From assembly GCA_003963365.1 (NCBI GenBank), contig RXJG01000005.1, positions 1 through 64,000 of the forward strand: a DNA stretch of 64,000 bases, in the 5' to 3' direction. Below the pieces are notes generated by a model that searched no databases, had not been told where the DNA came from, and worked only from the letters and a program-made list of their open reading frames with translations. The position numbers and the translations under genes were made by a program. This document shows positions 16,849-25,603 of this stretch, in pieces. The DNA is from Sphingobacteriales bacterium (GTDB taxonomy: Bacteria > Bacteroidota > Bacteroidia > Chitinophagales > Chitinophagaceae). How positions within the stretch are numbered: the stretch's first letter is position 1; the number at the start of each line of letters is the position of its first letter.

Positions 16849-18522
16849 ATGAATGATGCAATAAAGACCGGGCACCATCCCCGTGCATTGTATGTTTTGT
16901 TCTTCACCGAAATGTGGGAACGTTTCGCTTATTATTTAATGGTAGGCATTTTGCTTTTATATACGATTGACCCGGTTGCTAACGGAGGAAAAGGATTTTC
17001 CCAGAAAATTGGTGCGGATGTTACCGGCAGTTTTATTGCCCTCGTCTATCTTACTCCTTTTATTGGTGGTTTAATTGCCGACCGCTACCTGGGATATATT
17101 AAATCCATATTTATTGGCGGTTCATTGATGTCGATTGGTTATTTGTGTTTGGGAATACCCGGTAATACGGCATTGATTATATCGCTCTCACTTATTATTG
17201 TTGGTAACGGTTTTTTTAAGCCTAACATCTCCACATTACTGGGGAATATTTACAACCGGGAAGATTTAAAACCATTAAAAGATAATGCTTATAATATCTT
17301 TTATATGGGCATTAATATTGGAGCTTTCATCTGCAACTTTGTAGCTGCTTATTTACGGAATAAGTATGGCTGGGGATATGCATTTAGTGCGGCCGGCATT
17401 GGCTTAATCGTTGGCATGATTATCCTGGCAAGTAACCTTGATAAAGTAAAAATTGGTGATATAAAAAAACCGGTACAACCAGAAGACATGAGTTTTGGTC
17501 AAATTACCGGTTATGTTTTCTTACCGGCTATTATTGCAGCCATTATTGGTTTTATTGTCCCTTCCAAATTGTTTGGCACAGCATTGATGGGTACTGCTGC
17601 AAATGATGCATTCATATTTGCCTGCATTCCGGTAATTGCTTTTTATGTTTCACTGTGGGCTAAAGCAAAAGGATCGGATAAAAAAGCCATTGGCTCATTG
17701 CTATTCATCTTTGCTATTGCTGTTGCTTTCTGGACTATTTACAACCAAAATGCAACGGGCCTCACCCTATGGGCGGAAAAACATACTGACCGTGTAGCTT
17801 CGCCTATTACTGAGAAAATAGTTTCGAGAATATTTCCAATGCAGCAAGTGACAGATACGCCGAGGCTGGTAAATAAAGTGAACGAATATTTTGTGGATGT
17901 AAAAAATGATACGGGTGGTGTGGTACAGGTTATGGGGCCGGATCCTTATTTCAATAATGTTCCCAAAGACCAATGGCCGCACGGTAAAACAGTAAAACTT
18001 ACCAATACAGAATTATTCCAATCGATAAATCCATTGTTCATTGTGCTATTGACATTGTTCTTTGTTCCGTTCTTTGATTATTTAAGAACGAAAGGAAAAG
18101 AGCCTACAACAGCGAACAAATTTGGTATGGCCATGATCATTTCCGGATTATCAGCACTAGTGATGGTGTTTGCTGTAATGTCTGTTCCATCTATCTACAC
18201 ACATAAAACTTCACCGCTGTGGCTATGGGCTACTTATTTTGTTTTTACCATCAGTGAAATATTTTTAAGCCCCATTGGTTTATCATTTGTTTCCAAGTTA
18301 TCACCACCACGTCTTACTGCATTAATGATGGGAGGATGGTTCCTGGCAACTTCACTGGGCGGAAAAATTGCCGGTGTAATGACCACTTTCTGGGATAATT
18401 TTACCGATAAGAAAATATTCTTCCTCATCTTATTTGTGGCAGCCACTATTGGTGGAATTTTAATTTATTCCAGGATCAAATCACTTAACCAGATCGTGAA
18501 AGAACGAACGGGTGTGGATTAA
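16849..18522 (+). CDS. proton-dependent oligopeptide transporter (POT/PTR family)
   Basis: A 557-residue inner-membrane major-facilitator protein with about 12-14 helices. FFTEMWERFAYYLMVGILLL contains the ExxER-F-YY proton-coupling motif and FIGGLIADRYLGY the second PTR signature; NIGAFICNFVAAYLRNKYGW marks the substrate-binding region. A large insertion between helices (about residues 305-380, containing VTDTPRLVNKVNEYFVDV) is common in Bacteroidota members. It imports di- and tripeptides. It is followed by a terminator and then by an OPT-family transporter, so the area is a peptide-uptake locus. Confidence 0.95.
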   Translation: MNDAIKTGHHPRALYVLFFTEMWERFAYYLMVGILLLYTIDPVANGGKGFSQKIGADVTGSFIALVYLTPFIGGLIADRYLGYIKSIFIGGSLMSIGYLCLGIPGNTALIISLSLIIVGNGFFKPNISTLLGNIYNREDLKPLKDNAYNIFYMGINIGAFICNFVAAYLRNKYGWGYAFSAAGIGLIVGMIILASNLDKVKIGDIKKPVQPEDMSFGQITGYVFLPAIIAAIIGFIVPSKLFGTALMGTAANDAFIFACIPVIAFYVSLWAKAKGSDKKAIGSLLFIFAIAVAFWTIYNQNATGLTLWAEKHTDRVASPITEKIVSRIFPMQQVTDTPRLVNKVNEYFVDVKNDTGGVVQVMGPDPYFNNVPKDQWPHGKTVKLTNTELFQSINPLFIVLLTLFFVPFFDYLRTKGKEPTTANKFGMAMIISGLSALVMVFAVMSVPSIYTHKTSPLWLWATYFVFTISEIFLSPIGLSFVSKLSPPRLTALMMGGWFLATSLGGKIAGVMTTFWDNFTDKKIFFLILFVAATIGGILIYSRIKSLNQIVKERTGVD

Positions 18523-18541
18523 ATATATTCGCTTTATTGAG

Positions 18542-18573
18542 AAAGGAGTTGAGATGCATCAACTCCTTTTTAT
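18542..18573 (+). terminator. terminator between the two peptide transporter genes
   Basis: AAGGAGTTGA and TCAACTCCTT form a perfect 10-bp stem, followed by TTTATATA. Confidence 0.85.
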
Positions 18574-18614
18574 ATAATCAAATTGTTTATCTTTCTTTAT
18601 TAAAACCGATCGCT

Positions 18615-20615
18615 ATGTCAGCACAAAAGTTTCAGCCTTTTGTATCTCCTGAAACAAACATGAAGGAGTTTACCATCAAAAGCATTTTGATGGGTTCTTT
18701 ATTTGGAATCATTTTTGGCGCAGCCACCGTTTACCTCGCATTAAAAGCAGGATTAACCGTAAGCGCTTCCATTCCTATTGCTGTTTTATCTATTGCATTG
18801 GGCAAACTCTTTCTAAAAACTACCATTCTTGAAAATAATATTATTCAAACAACAGGTAGTGCCGGAGAAAGCATTGCTGCTGGGGTGGTATTTACATTGC
18901 CTGGGTTTTTATTTTTATCATCACCCAATGATGCTGATTTTTTTAAATACAGCACTATCATGACATTAGCAATTTTAGGTGGAATGCTGGGTACATTAAT
19001 GATGATACCATTAAGGAGATCATTGATCGTAAAAGAACATGAAACACTTCCATATCCCGAAGGAACCGCTTGTGCTTCTGTATTGAAAGCAGGAGAAAAA
19101 GGCGGCGAATTAGCCAGGACAGCTTTTATGGGAATGGCTTTTGCCATGGGCTATGCAATACTGCAAAAAGTATTTCATGTAATTGCTGAAGTACCGGTTT
19201 ATGTAACCAATCTTAAAAATAAGTACCTGCCTTCTGCAAGAGTAAATGGAGAGATTACTCCTGAATATTTAGGTGTTGGTTATATCATTGGTCCAAAAAT
19301 CTCCGGTATACTGGTAGCAGGGGGTGTATTAAGTTCATTTGTTTTAATTCCATTACTGGCCACTTTAGTTCCTGCTGATGCAACTTTTGCTCAACTAACA
19401 AAGCTGGGTATTAACCCTGCAAAATATGGATGGGATGCAGCTACACATACATTCGGCAATAATGCAGAAGCTTTGTACCGTGCATTTATCAGGCAAATAG
19501 GTGCCGGTGCTGTAGCTGCCGGTGGTTTTATTACTTTGATCAAAACAATTCCTACCATTATTTCATCTTTCAAAGAAAGTATCGCTTCTGTAAAAGAAAA
19601 AGGTGAAGGCAAATCAGTTGCCCGTACTGAACAGGATCTCAATATTAAAGTAGTGTTATGGGGAAGTTTAGGATTAATATTCATAATGGCATTGCTCCCT
19701 ATCATTCCGGGAAATAATATTGGAAGCCGTTTATTGCTTGGGTTGCTGGTTATTATCTTCGGAGCTTTTTTTGTTACCGTTTCTTCCCGTATTGTTGGAT
19801 TAATTGGTTCCTCTAATAACCCTATCAGTGGTATGACGATTGCAACGATCATGGCTACCTGTTTGGTTTTTTTAAGTGTGGGCTGGGGTGGAAAAGCATA
19901 TGAGGCTATGGCATTAGTAGTAGGTGGAATGATTTGTATTGCTGCTGCCAATGCCGGAGGAACTTCACAAGATTTGAAAACCGGTTATTTAGTTGGCGCC
20001 ACTCCTAAATTTCAGCAGTTAGCTTTATTTGTTGGCGCCATTGTTTCATCTGTTGTAATTGGCTGGACAGTAAAAATATTAGACACTCCGAATAGTGCAT
20101 TGGTTGCACAAGATGTTCACCATGCTATTGGTGAAACGTATTCAGCACCACAGGCAACATTAATGGCCACTTTGATTAAAGGAATACAATCACAAAATTT
20201 AGACTGGCAATATGTATTTGCCGGAGCCTGTATTGCTGTTGTGTTAGAATTATGTGGAGTTAAATCGTTAAGTTTCGCAGTAGGAACATACCTTCCTCTA
20301 TCTACTACCCTCCCCATTTTTGCCGGTGGATTTATAAGAGGGTTAGCTGACAAGTATGCCAGGAAAAATAATTTTTCAGAAGAGGAAGAAGATCTGCGCA
20401 AAGGAAATTTATTTGCCACTGGTTTAGTTGCAGGTGGAGCATTGTTTGGAGTGATTGTAGCAATATTAACTGTATTCTTTGAATCGGGAATGAAAGCAGT
20501 TAACTGGGAAGAGAAATTAACAGGAGTATTTGGCACAGAATGGTATATGCTGATCGGAGTTATTTTCTTTGGGATTATGGGATTAACGTTATACCGTGTA
20601 GCAACAAAAAAATAA
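18615..20615 (+). CDS. OPT-family oligopeptide transporter
   Basis: The start at 18615 (MSAQKFQPFVSPETNMKEFT) is chosen because the longer frame from 18537 would run through the preceding terminator. The 666-residue product has about 16 membrane helices and OPT signatures such as KEFTIKSILMGSLFGIIFGA, AAGVVFTLPGF, LPYPEGTACASVLKAGE and the late NAGGTSQDLKTGYLVGATP. OPT proteins of this bacterial branch (SP2271/YuiF-like) move oligopeptides with protons. It is the second peptide importer in a row, and a strong terminator follows. Confidence 0.93.
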   Translation: MSAQKFQPFVSPETNMKEFTIKSILMGSLFGIIFGAATVYLALKAGLTVSASIPIAVLSIALGKLFLKTTILENNIIQTTGSAGESIAAGVVFTLPGFLFLSSPNDADFFKYSTIMTLAILGGMLGTLMMIPLRRSLIVKEHETLPYPEGTACASVLKAGEKGGELARTAFMGMAFAMGYAILQKVFHVIAEVPVYVTNLKNKYLPSARVNGEITPEYLGVGYIIGPKISGILVAGGVLSSFVLIPLLATLVPADATFAQLTKLGINPAKYGWDAATHTFGNNAEALYRAFIRQIGAGAVAAGGFITLIKTIPTIISSFKESIASVKEKGEGKSVARTEQDLNIKVVLWGSLGLIFIMALLPIIPGNNIGSRLLLGLLVIIFGAFFVTVSSRIVGLIGSSNNPISGMTIATIMATCLVFLSVGWGGKAYEAMALVVGGMICIAAANAGGTSQDLKTGYLVGATPKFQQLALFVGAIVSSVVIGWTVKILDTPNSALVAQDVHHAIGETYSAPQATLMATLIKGIQSQNLDWQYVFAGACIAVVLELCGVKSLSFAVGTYLPLSTTLPIFAGGFIRGLADKYARKNNFSEEEEDLRKGNLFATGLVAGGALFGVIVAILTVFFESGMKAVNWEEKLTGVFGTEWYMLIGVIFFGIMGLTLYRVATKK

Positions 20616-20630
20616 ATAATATTCATTTAA

Positions 20631-20670
20631 AGAAAAAGGGTGAAGTAGTTGCTTCACCCTTTTTCTTTTT
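20631..20670 (+). terminator. terminator after OPT transporter gene
   Basis: AAGGGTGAAG and CTTCACCCTT pair around TAGTTG, with A- and T-rich flanks on both sides so that it could work in both directions. The remaining bases to 20918 hold no gene, only a short GATAATATTATC palindrome near 20838. Confidence 0.85.
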
Positions 20671-20918
20671 CAACTTAATGCAAAGAAGAAAGCACCAAGT
20701 CGTTTCTACTCACTTTCGCTTGTATACTTACTAACCCGATGCTTTCGGAGAGGTTTCTCTTCTTCTTTTTACAGAGTCTTTTCTACCCCCCTGATAACTG
20801 AACCTTTTTGAAGGGCCCTGTTAATTTTGTTTGCTGAAGATAATATTATCAATATACCTATTCCAAATTTTAACCTGTATTGATATGCACCTTTAATGCA
20901 CAAGATTATGCACATAGC

Positions 20919-21665
20919 CTATCCGTATAATTCAAGGTGAACAGATTTTTTATCATAGCCCATAGCTGCTATCCGCTGCCTGGCTTCATCAATCATATTC
21001 TTCCATCCGCATAAATAAAAATGTGCCGGGTGTATTTCGGCCACATTTGCGCCATCGGGTAACCCATCTTTTAAAATCTCTTCATATAACTTGTGTACAT
21101 AACCACTTTTTCCTTCCCATTGCTGTCTTGATAAGGTAGGAATATAATGGAAATTTGGCAGAGCACTTTCTATCTCTTTCAACTCATCGTAATAAAGCAG
21201 ATCTTCTTTTGTACGGCAGCCAAAGAGCAAATAAATATTTTTATGTTCTTTTGGATGATCTTTTAAATAGGAAACCATGCTATGAAATGGAGCAATACCA
21301 GTTCCTGTACAAATAAGGAAAATGTCTTTATCTAATGTTTCTGGTAAAGTAAACTTGCCCTGGGGGCCACGCAATAAAACTTCTGTCCCTGCTTTGACTT
21401 CATTAAACAAATATGTTGTACCTGCACCACCTTCCAGCAAAACAATTACCAGTTCTATTATATTAGTACCATTAGGAGCAGACGCTATAGAATAGCTGCG
21501 CCAGCGTTTATTTTTTTGTTCATGAATGGGGAGATCAAGTGTTACAAACTGACCGGGTTCAAAATCAAATTTTTCCACTTCGGGAATTTCAATAAAAAAA
21601 CGACGGGTTGCGGGGGCTTCATTTTCGATCCGGATAAATTTTCCGGTACGCCATGGTTCCAGCAT
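20919..21665 (-). CDS. ferredoxin-NADP reductase-type flavoprotein
   Basis: A 248-residue single-chain FNR: an FAD-binding barrel (FEPGQFVTLDLPI, then RWRSYSIASAPNG with the RxYS flavin motif) followed by an NAD(P) domain (FLICTGTGIAPFHSMVSYL, LLFGCRTKEDLLYYDEL, HFYLCGWKNMIDEAR). There is no 2Fe-2S domain. It could reduce ferredoxin or flavodoxin or serve an oxygenase; the closest visible candidate redox users (AlkB-type hydroxylase, HemN) are far away. Gene stands alone. Confidence 0.9.
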   Translation of the reverse strand: MLEPWRTGKFIRIENEAPATRRFFIEIPEVEKFDFEPGQFVTLDLPIHEQKNKRWRSYSIASAPNGTNIIELVIVLLEGGAGTTYLFNEVKAGTEVLLRGPQGKFTLPETLDKDIFLICTGTGIAPFHSMVSYLKDHPKEHKNIYLLFGCRTKEDLLYYDELKEIESALPNFHYIPTLSRQQWEGKSGYVHKLYEEILKDGLPDGANVAEIHPAHFYLCGWKNMIDEARQRIAAMGYDKKSVHLELYG

Positions 21666-21801
21666 AAGGACAAATTTATGCTCAATGTAAGCAATAAATT
21701 GAAATTTTGCAGATGACCAATGTTTGGTTATTGGTTGATTTCCGGTGTTATTTCTTAAAATGATTTAATACTGAAATAGGAAGCAGTACGATTGTAACCG
21801 A

Positions 21802-21972
21802 ATGCCAAAAACCACAACGTTATATTTAGCTGAAGGCTTTAATTTATTGCCAATAATTGCTCAGCTTGCCTTTTCTGCTGCCGCTGTAAGTTTGCTAATT
21901 AAATTAAGTAATGGTGTAATGAAAAAAATATCATTACAATTTCAGATCAACGTGGTACAGCAGGAAATATAA
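21802..21972 (+). CDS. possible 56-residue membrane peptide
   Basis: A short plus-strand frame (MPKTTTLYLAEGFNLLPIIA, then QLAFSAAAVSLLIKLSNGV) encodes one hydrophobic helix and a polar tail. It occupies a gap of 323 bases that otherwise holds nothing. No promoter or ribosome-binding site supports it, so it may be chance. Confidence 0.3.
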   Translation: MPKTTTLYLAEGFNLLPIIAQLAFSAAAVSLLIKLSNGVMKKISLQFQINVVQQEI

Positions 21973-21988
21973 AAATGTAAAAAAGAAT

Positions 21989-22510
21989 TTACACATCCTC
22001 AGCAGCCGGAAGTGCGGTAATTGATTTTTTCCTGGGATAGTATTTTTTTTGTTTATAAACTATTTCCAGCACCAGCTTGTTTAAAGTAGTTAATTGCCTG
22101 AGCTGTTTACCCGGGGAACTTTTATCAGTTTTGCCGGGCCATATTTGCAGCACCATCACTTCTGATTTTGGAACCAGTTCTTTCACTTTTTTTCCATCAA
22201 CGGTTTTTAAATCAAGCGAATACGGCACATCAATCTTTTTAAAACCCGCTACTGCATAACTTTTTTTATTTATCCATACAGCAGTGCATTTAAATTCTGC
22301 CGTATCAATATCTCCCTCAATGAAAAGATAGTATTCCGTTCTGGTTGGTACAGCAGAAATTACCGGTTTAGCACCAATGGCTGCTTTTATGGTGGGCTTG
22401 CCGGCAATAAAATTCCGGGAGTAAGCATACACTTTTTTTACCGGCCCCTGTGCTTGTATAAAAACAGGAAGAAGTAAAACTGGAAATATGATTTGTAAAA
22501 CCTTTTTCAT
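21989..22510 (-). CDS. secreted protein of unknown function
   Basis: A 173-residue protein with a signal peptide (MKKVLQIIFPVLLLPVFIQA). The mature part is a beta-rich, lysine-rich domain with no recognised motif (TEYYLFIEGDIDTAEFKC, EVMVLQIWPGKTDKSSPGK). Its start codon overlaps the stop of the preceding 982-residue T9SS substrate (TAATG), so the two are translationally coupled and probably act together at the cell surface or in the periplasm. Confidence 0.75.
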   Translation of the reverse strand: MKKVLQIIFPVLLLPVFIQAQGPVKKVYAYSRNFIAGKPTIKAAIGAKPVISAVPTRTEYYLFIEGDIDTAEFKCTAVWINKKSYAVAGFKKIDVPYSLDLKTVDGKKVKELVPKSEVMVLQIWPGKTDKSSPGKQLRQLTTLNKLVLEIVYKQKKYYPRKKSITALPAAEDV

Positions 22511-25458
22511 TATTTAGGCTTTATAAAATATTGTACTGTTTGATATTTATAATCATTACTGCTGATACTGATAAAATATGAACCTGCCGCCAGTTTTTTT
22601 GTATCGATCACCAGGTCCCTGTAACTATCTTCTTTCCTCATTAAAAGCTGGCCGTTCATACCAAAGATGCGGATATCGAGTTTTTGCACAGTATTTATAT
22701 TTCCTTTTTTTACATAAATATTGTCAGTGGTTACTGTTGGCCATATATTCTGAATAAAGTTTTTATCGTTACGTATGGGATCATTTATTCCGGTAGCTAC
22801 TGAACCTATGGTGGTGTAGTACATACCGTTGCCGTGGGTACCAACCAGTAAAGTATTGTCGGAAGGGCGTAAAGCTAATGATGATACTATAGCGTTTTCC
22901 AGTGGCGTTCCGGCCCCTTCTTTAACCCAGGTGGTGGAGGTACCATTTAACAAAGTAGTACTGTATAAACCAATGGAAGTTCCCACATAATATTCAACAC
23001 CTGTTTGTTTTACAACAATTGCACAGCTACGCATTGAAAAGGGTTGGATATTACCTTCAACCTGTGTCCACGTAGGTGTAGCAGCATTTGCATTACCTGT
23101 TACCCAAATACTTGGCATATCTGCGTAAACTGGATTTCCATTTATATCGGTACCTGATTGATATCGATAATTTGACACCACTGTCATTAATGTATCATCA
23201 TTACGTGGGTTTACCGCAATACCAATAAAATTGCCTCCCCTGCTTCCGGGCGGTGTAATATCTACCGGTATGCTGGCTGCCGCCGCATTCCTGGGATCTT
23301 TTAATCTTAACAGTTTACCGTTTTCTGTACCTATAAATAGATTATGATTGGTGTTATACGTTCCCCTGGTAGTTGCCAGTGAAGCAATAAGTGTTCCCAG
23401 CCCAATGGTGCTGGAAACACCGGTCATGTCAGTCCATCCGCCGCTGGTAACAGTAGACGCAGAAGTTGTTCGGTATAATTTGGGGTTGGGGTTAGATGAT
23501 GTTCCGGTAAAAATGGTATAGTAAAGATCTTCAGTATTATCGGGGTTTAAGTGAAAGTAGGTGATTATCTGGTCGCTGGTAGCACCTGTTGGTTTTATTG
23601 AAGTCATAGAATTTGGAATAAGAGAATTATCAGCCGGAGAAACCTGGCACCTTCTTATATTACCCGATTGAGTTGCGAGGTAAAGAAACTTTTTACCTCC
23701 AATTACATTTGATATCCCAACCGAACTTCCATCACCACCAATAATTTCAAGAAAACTAAAATGGTCATTAGGAGTGGCACTCAATCCATTTCTTAAAACA
23801 CAACTATTATCCTGGGCACCACCAAGAAATGTATTTTGTGTATTGTCAGGATCTATGGCTGTATAATAGAACTGGTAAGTTTGAAAGTTAACATTGTTCA
23901 ATGTATATACAGGGCTGGATTGGGTAACATTAGTGGTTTTACTGATTCCGCCATCACTGGCCACTAACATAATATTGGGATTACCTGGCTGAAATTCAAA
24001 ATAATGAATATCCGGGTGTGTATTGGGATAGGTAAACCCGGGCTGACCGGTAGTTTGGTAACCAGCAATTGAATTTACATTGGTTGTAGTAGAAAATCCA
24101 TCGGTTGAAGAGTAAGCATTAGTACCACCAATAATTACAAAATTTGGGTTGTCTGGCTTAACTGCTATGGCCATATTGTAGCCACCCTGCGCCTGGTACC
24201 CCCTGAAATTTTGCAAGCCGGCAGGTACATTGGCGGATAAATTGGTAAAACCGTATGAACCCGGCAGTCCTGTGCTCATATCAATTTTATAAAGGTTAGC
24301 CTCAGGAGGGGTGGGTGTAGTAACGGTATCCTGGTTCTGTGCCAATACATACAGAAGGTTTTGATTAGAGGGGGCGAGTGCCAGCATTATTCTGCCCTGG
24401 CTTACCGGGTTATCCCATGCAGGATAAATAGATTGATCGGCAATTTTTGTCCATGAGCCGGCATCACCCGTTGTGCTTTCCCATACACCTTTTAATAAAA
24501 CGCCGCTATTCCATGATGCTGTTGCTGTATCCGAACCCTGCCACGATAAAAACATTTTAGAACCATCCGTTTTAATAGCTATATCTGCAGATGTGTTAGA
24601 AGTAAACAAATCATTGGCAGGATATGGAGCAAATACAGACGTTCTGGTAAAAGCTGTATTGGTTGCATAAGCGGTGTTGTTTCTTATGATCTTTAACACC
24701 CCTGCATATCGTGAAACAAACAAAGCACCGGTAGTAGGATGTATAACAATTTTATTAATAATATCGTAAGCGTTATCAAACAGGTGTATGTTATTAGCCG
24801 GTGATCCCGGCGCAGTTCCGTTTGAGAACCCCAGGGGTGTCCAGGTATCGCCATTATCATCGGAAACAAACATACCGTATCCAACAATAAAAGATCCTAC
24901 CGCATAAGAGGAGGGAATGAATTCACCAGTACCCGCATACCAGGTATCGCTGTAAGGCTTTCCCGTTATAGGATTTATAGCTGCTCCTCTCGGATCCTGC
25001 GCCAGAGTGGTAACACTGTTATAACCAGCTGTAGCTTTCCATGACCAGGTATTACCTCCATCGGTTGATTTAAAAATGCCGCCATTAACCCCACCCGACA
25101 GTACAACCTGGTTAGTGGTGCCATTATATCGTATATCATATTTCACTACTCTGCTCCTTCCTCCATAATTATTTGGGCCGGCCGATACATAGGAGTTAAG
25201 GGTTTCTCCCCTGGCAAACATTCCCTTTAACGGTACTTTTGCCGCAGCCTTTATTTCAGTCATCCTGGCATCAGCAGGAATAATATGATTTACAGGTGTG
25301 CCTAAGAGTTTATATTCTCTCTTTATCCACTCTCCTATTCTGTCAGTAGTTTCGTTTTCCTCATCAATATCATTCACGGTTTTCTTATTCAACGTATAAA
25401 AACCGATTGCAGCAACTGATACAATAGTTAGTAAAGCAAAAATTATTTTCGTTTTCAT
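22510..25458 (-). CDS. large T9SS-secreted beta-propeller-like protein
   Basis: 982 residues with an N-terminal signal/anchor (MKTKIIFALLTIVSVAAIGF). The body contains many BNR/sialidase-type turns (STDGGNTW, SDDNGDTWTPLGF, SKTTNV, GTENGKLLRLKD) and HPTTGALFVSRYAGVLK-like blades, indicating one or two beta-propellers related to VPS10/glycosyl-hydrolase repeat proteins. The last 80 residues (KLDIRIFGMNGQLLMRKEDS then LAAGSYFISISSNDYKYQTV) are a type A T9SS sorting domain, so it crosses the outer membrane through the gliding/Por system. Substrate or partner unknown. Confidence 0.88.
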   Translation of the reverse strand: MKTKIIFALLTIVSVAAIGFYTLNKKTVNDIDEENETTDRIGEWIKREYKLLGTPVNHIIPADARMTEIKAAAKVPLKGMFARGETLNSYVSAGPNNYGGRSRVVKYDIRYNGTTNQVVLSGGVNGGIFKSTDGGNTWSWKATAGYNSVTTLAQDPRGAAINPITGKPYSDTWYAGTGEFIPSSYAVGSFIVGYGMFVSDDNGDTWTPLGFSNGTAPGSPANNIHLFDNAYDIINKIVIHPTTGALFVSRYAGVLKIIRNNTAYATNTAFTRTSVFAPYPANDLFTSNTSADIAIKTDGSKMFLSWQGSDTATASWNSGVLLKGVWESTTGDAGSWTKIADQSIYPAWDNPVSQGRIMLALAPSNQNLLYVLAQNQDTVTTPTPPEANLYKIDMSTGLPGSYGFTNLSANVPAGLQNFRGYQAQGGYNMAIAVKPDNPNFVIIGGTNAYSSTDGFSTTTNVNSIAGYQTTGQPGFTYPNTHPDIHYFEFQPGNPNIMLVASDGGISKTTNVTQSSPVYTLNNVNFQTYQFYYTAIDPDNTQNTFLGGAQDNSCVLRNGLSATPNDHFSFLEIIGGDGSSVGISNVIGGKKFLYLATQSGNIRRCQVSPADNSLIPNSMTSIKPTGATSDQIITYFHLNPDNTEDLYYTIFTGTSSNPNPKLYRTTSASTVTSGGWTDMTGVSSTIGLGTLIASLATTRGTYNTNHNLFIGTENGKLLRLKDPRNAAAASIPVDITPPGSRGGNFIGIAVNPRNDDTLMTVVSNYRYQSGTDINGNPVYADMPSIWVTGNANAATPTWTQVEGNIQPFSMRSCAIVVKQTGVEYYVGTSIGLYSTTLLNGTSTTWVKEGAGTPLENAIVSSLALRPSDNTLLVGTHGNGMYYTTIGSVATGINDPIRNDKNFIQNIWPTVTTDNIYVKKGNINTVQKLDIRIFGMNGQLLMRKEDSYRDLVIDTKKLAAGSYFISISSNDYKYQTVQYFIKPK

Positions 25459-25603
25459 ACCTTATGCTTAAAGACGTGAACTAGCAATTTATGATTTTTT
25501 CAAAATAATCAGCAGGTTGTTTAGCCAATACCGTAAATAGTACCACCAAAAAGGAAAATTTTTGCGCCAACCGGGCAAAACGGCCCACCCCGCTATTTTG
25601 TTA

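Noticed and set aside
18537-18614. N-terminal extension of the OPT transporter
   Set aside because: It would translate through the preceding terminator hairpin; the family starts near MSAQKF.
20838-20849. GATAATATTATC palindrome
   Set aside because: Short AT-rich palindromes occur by chance; no gene start is at a suitable distance.
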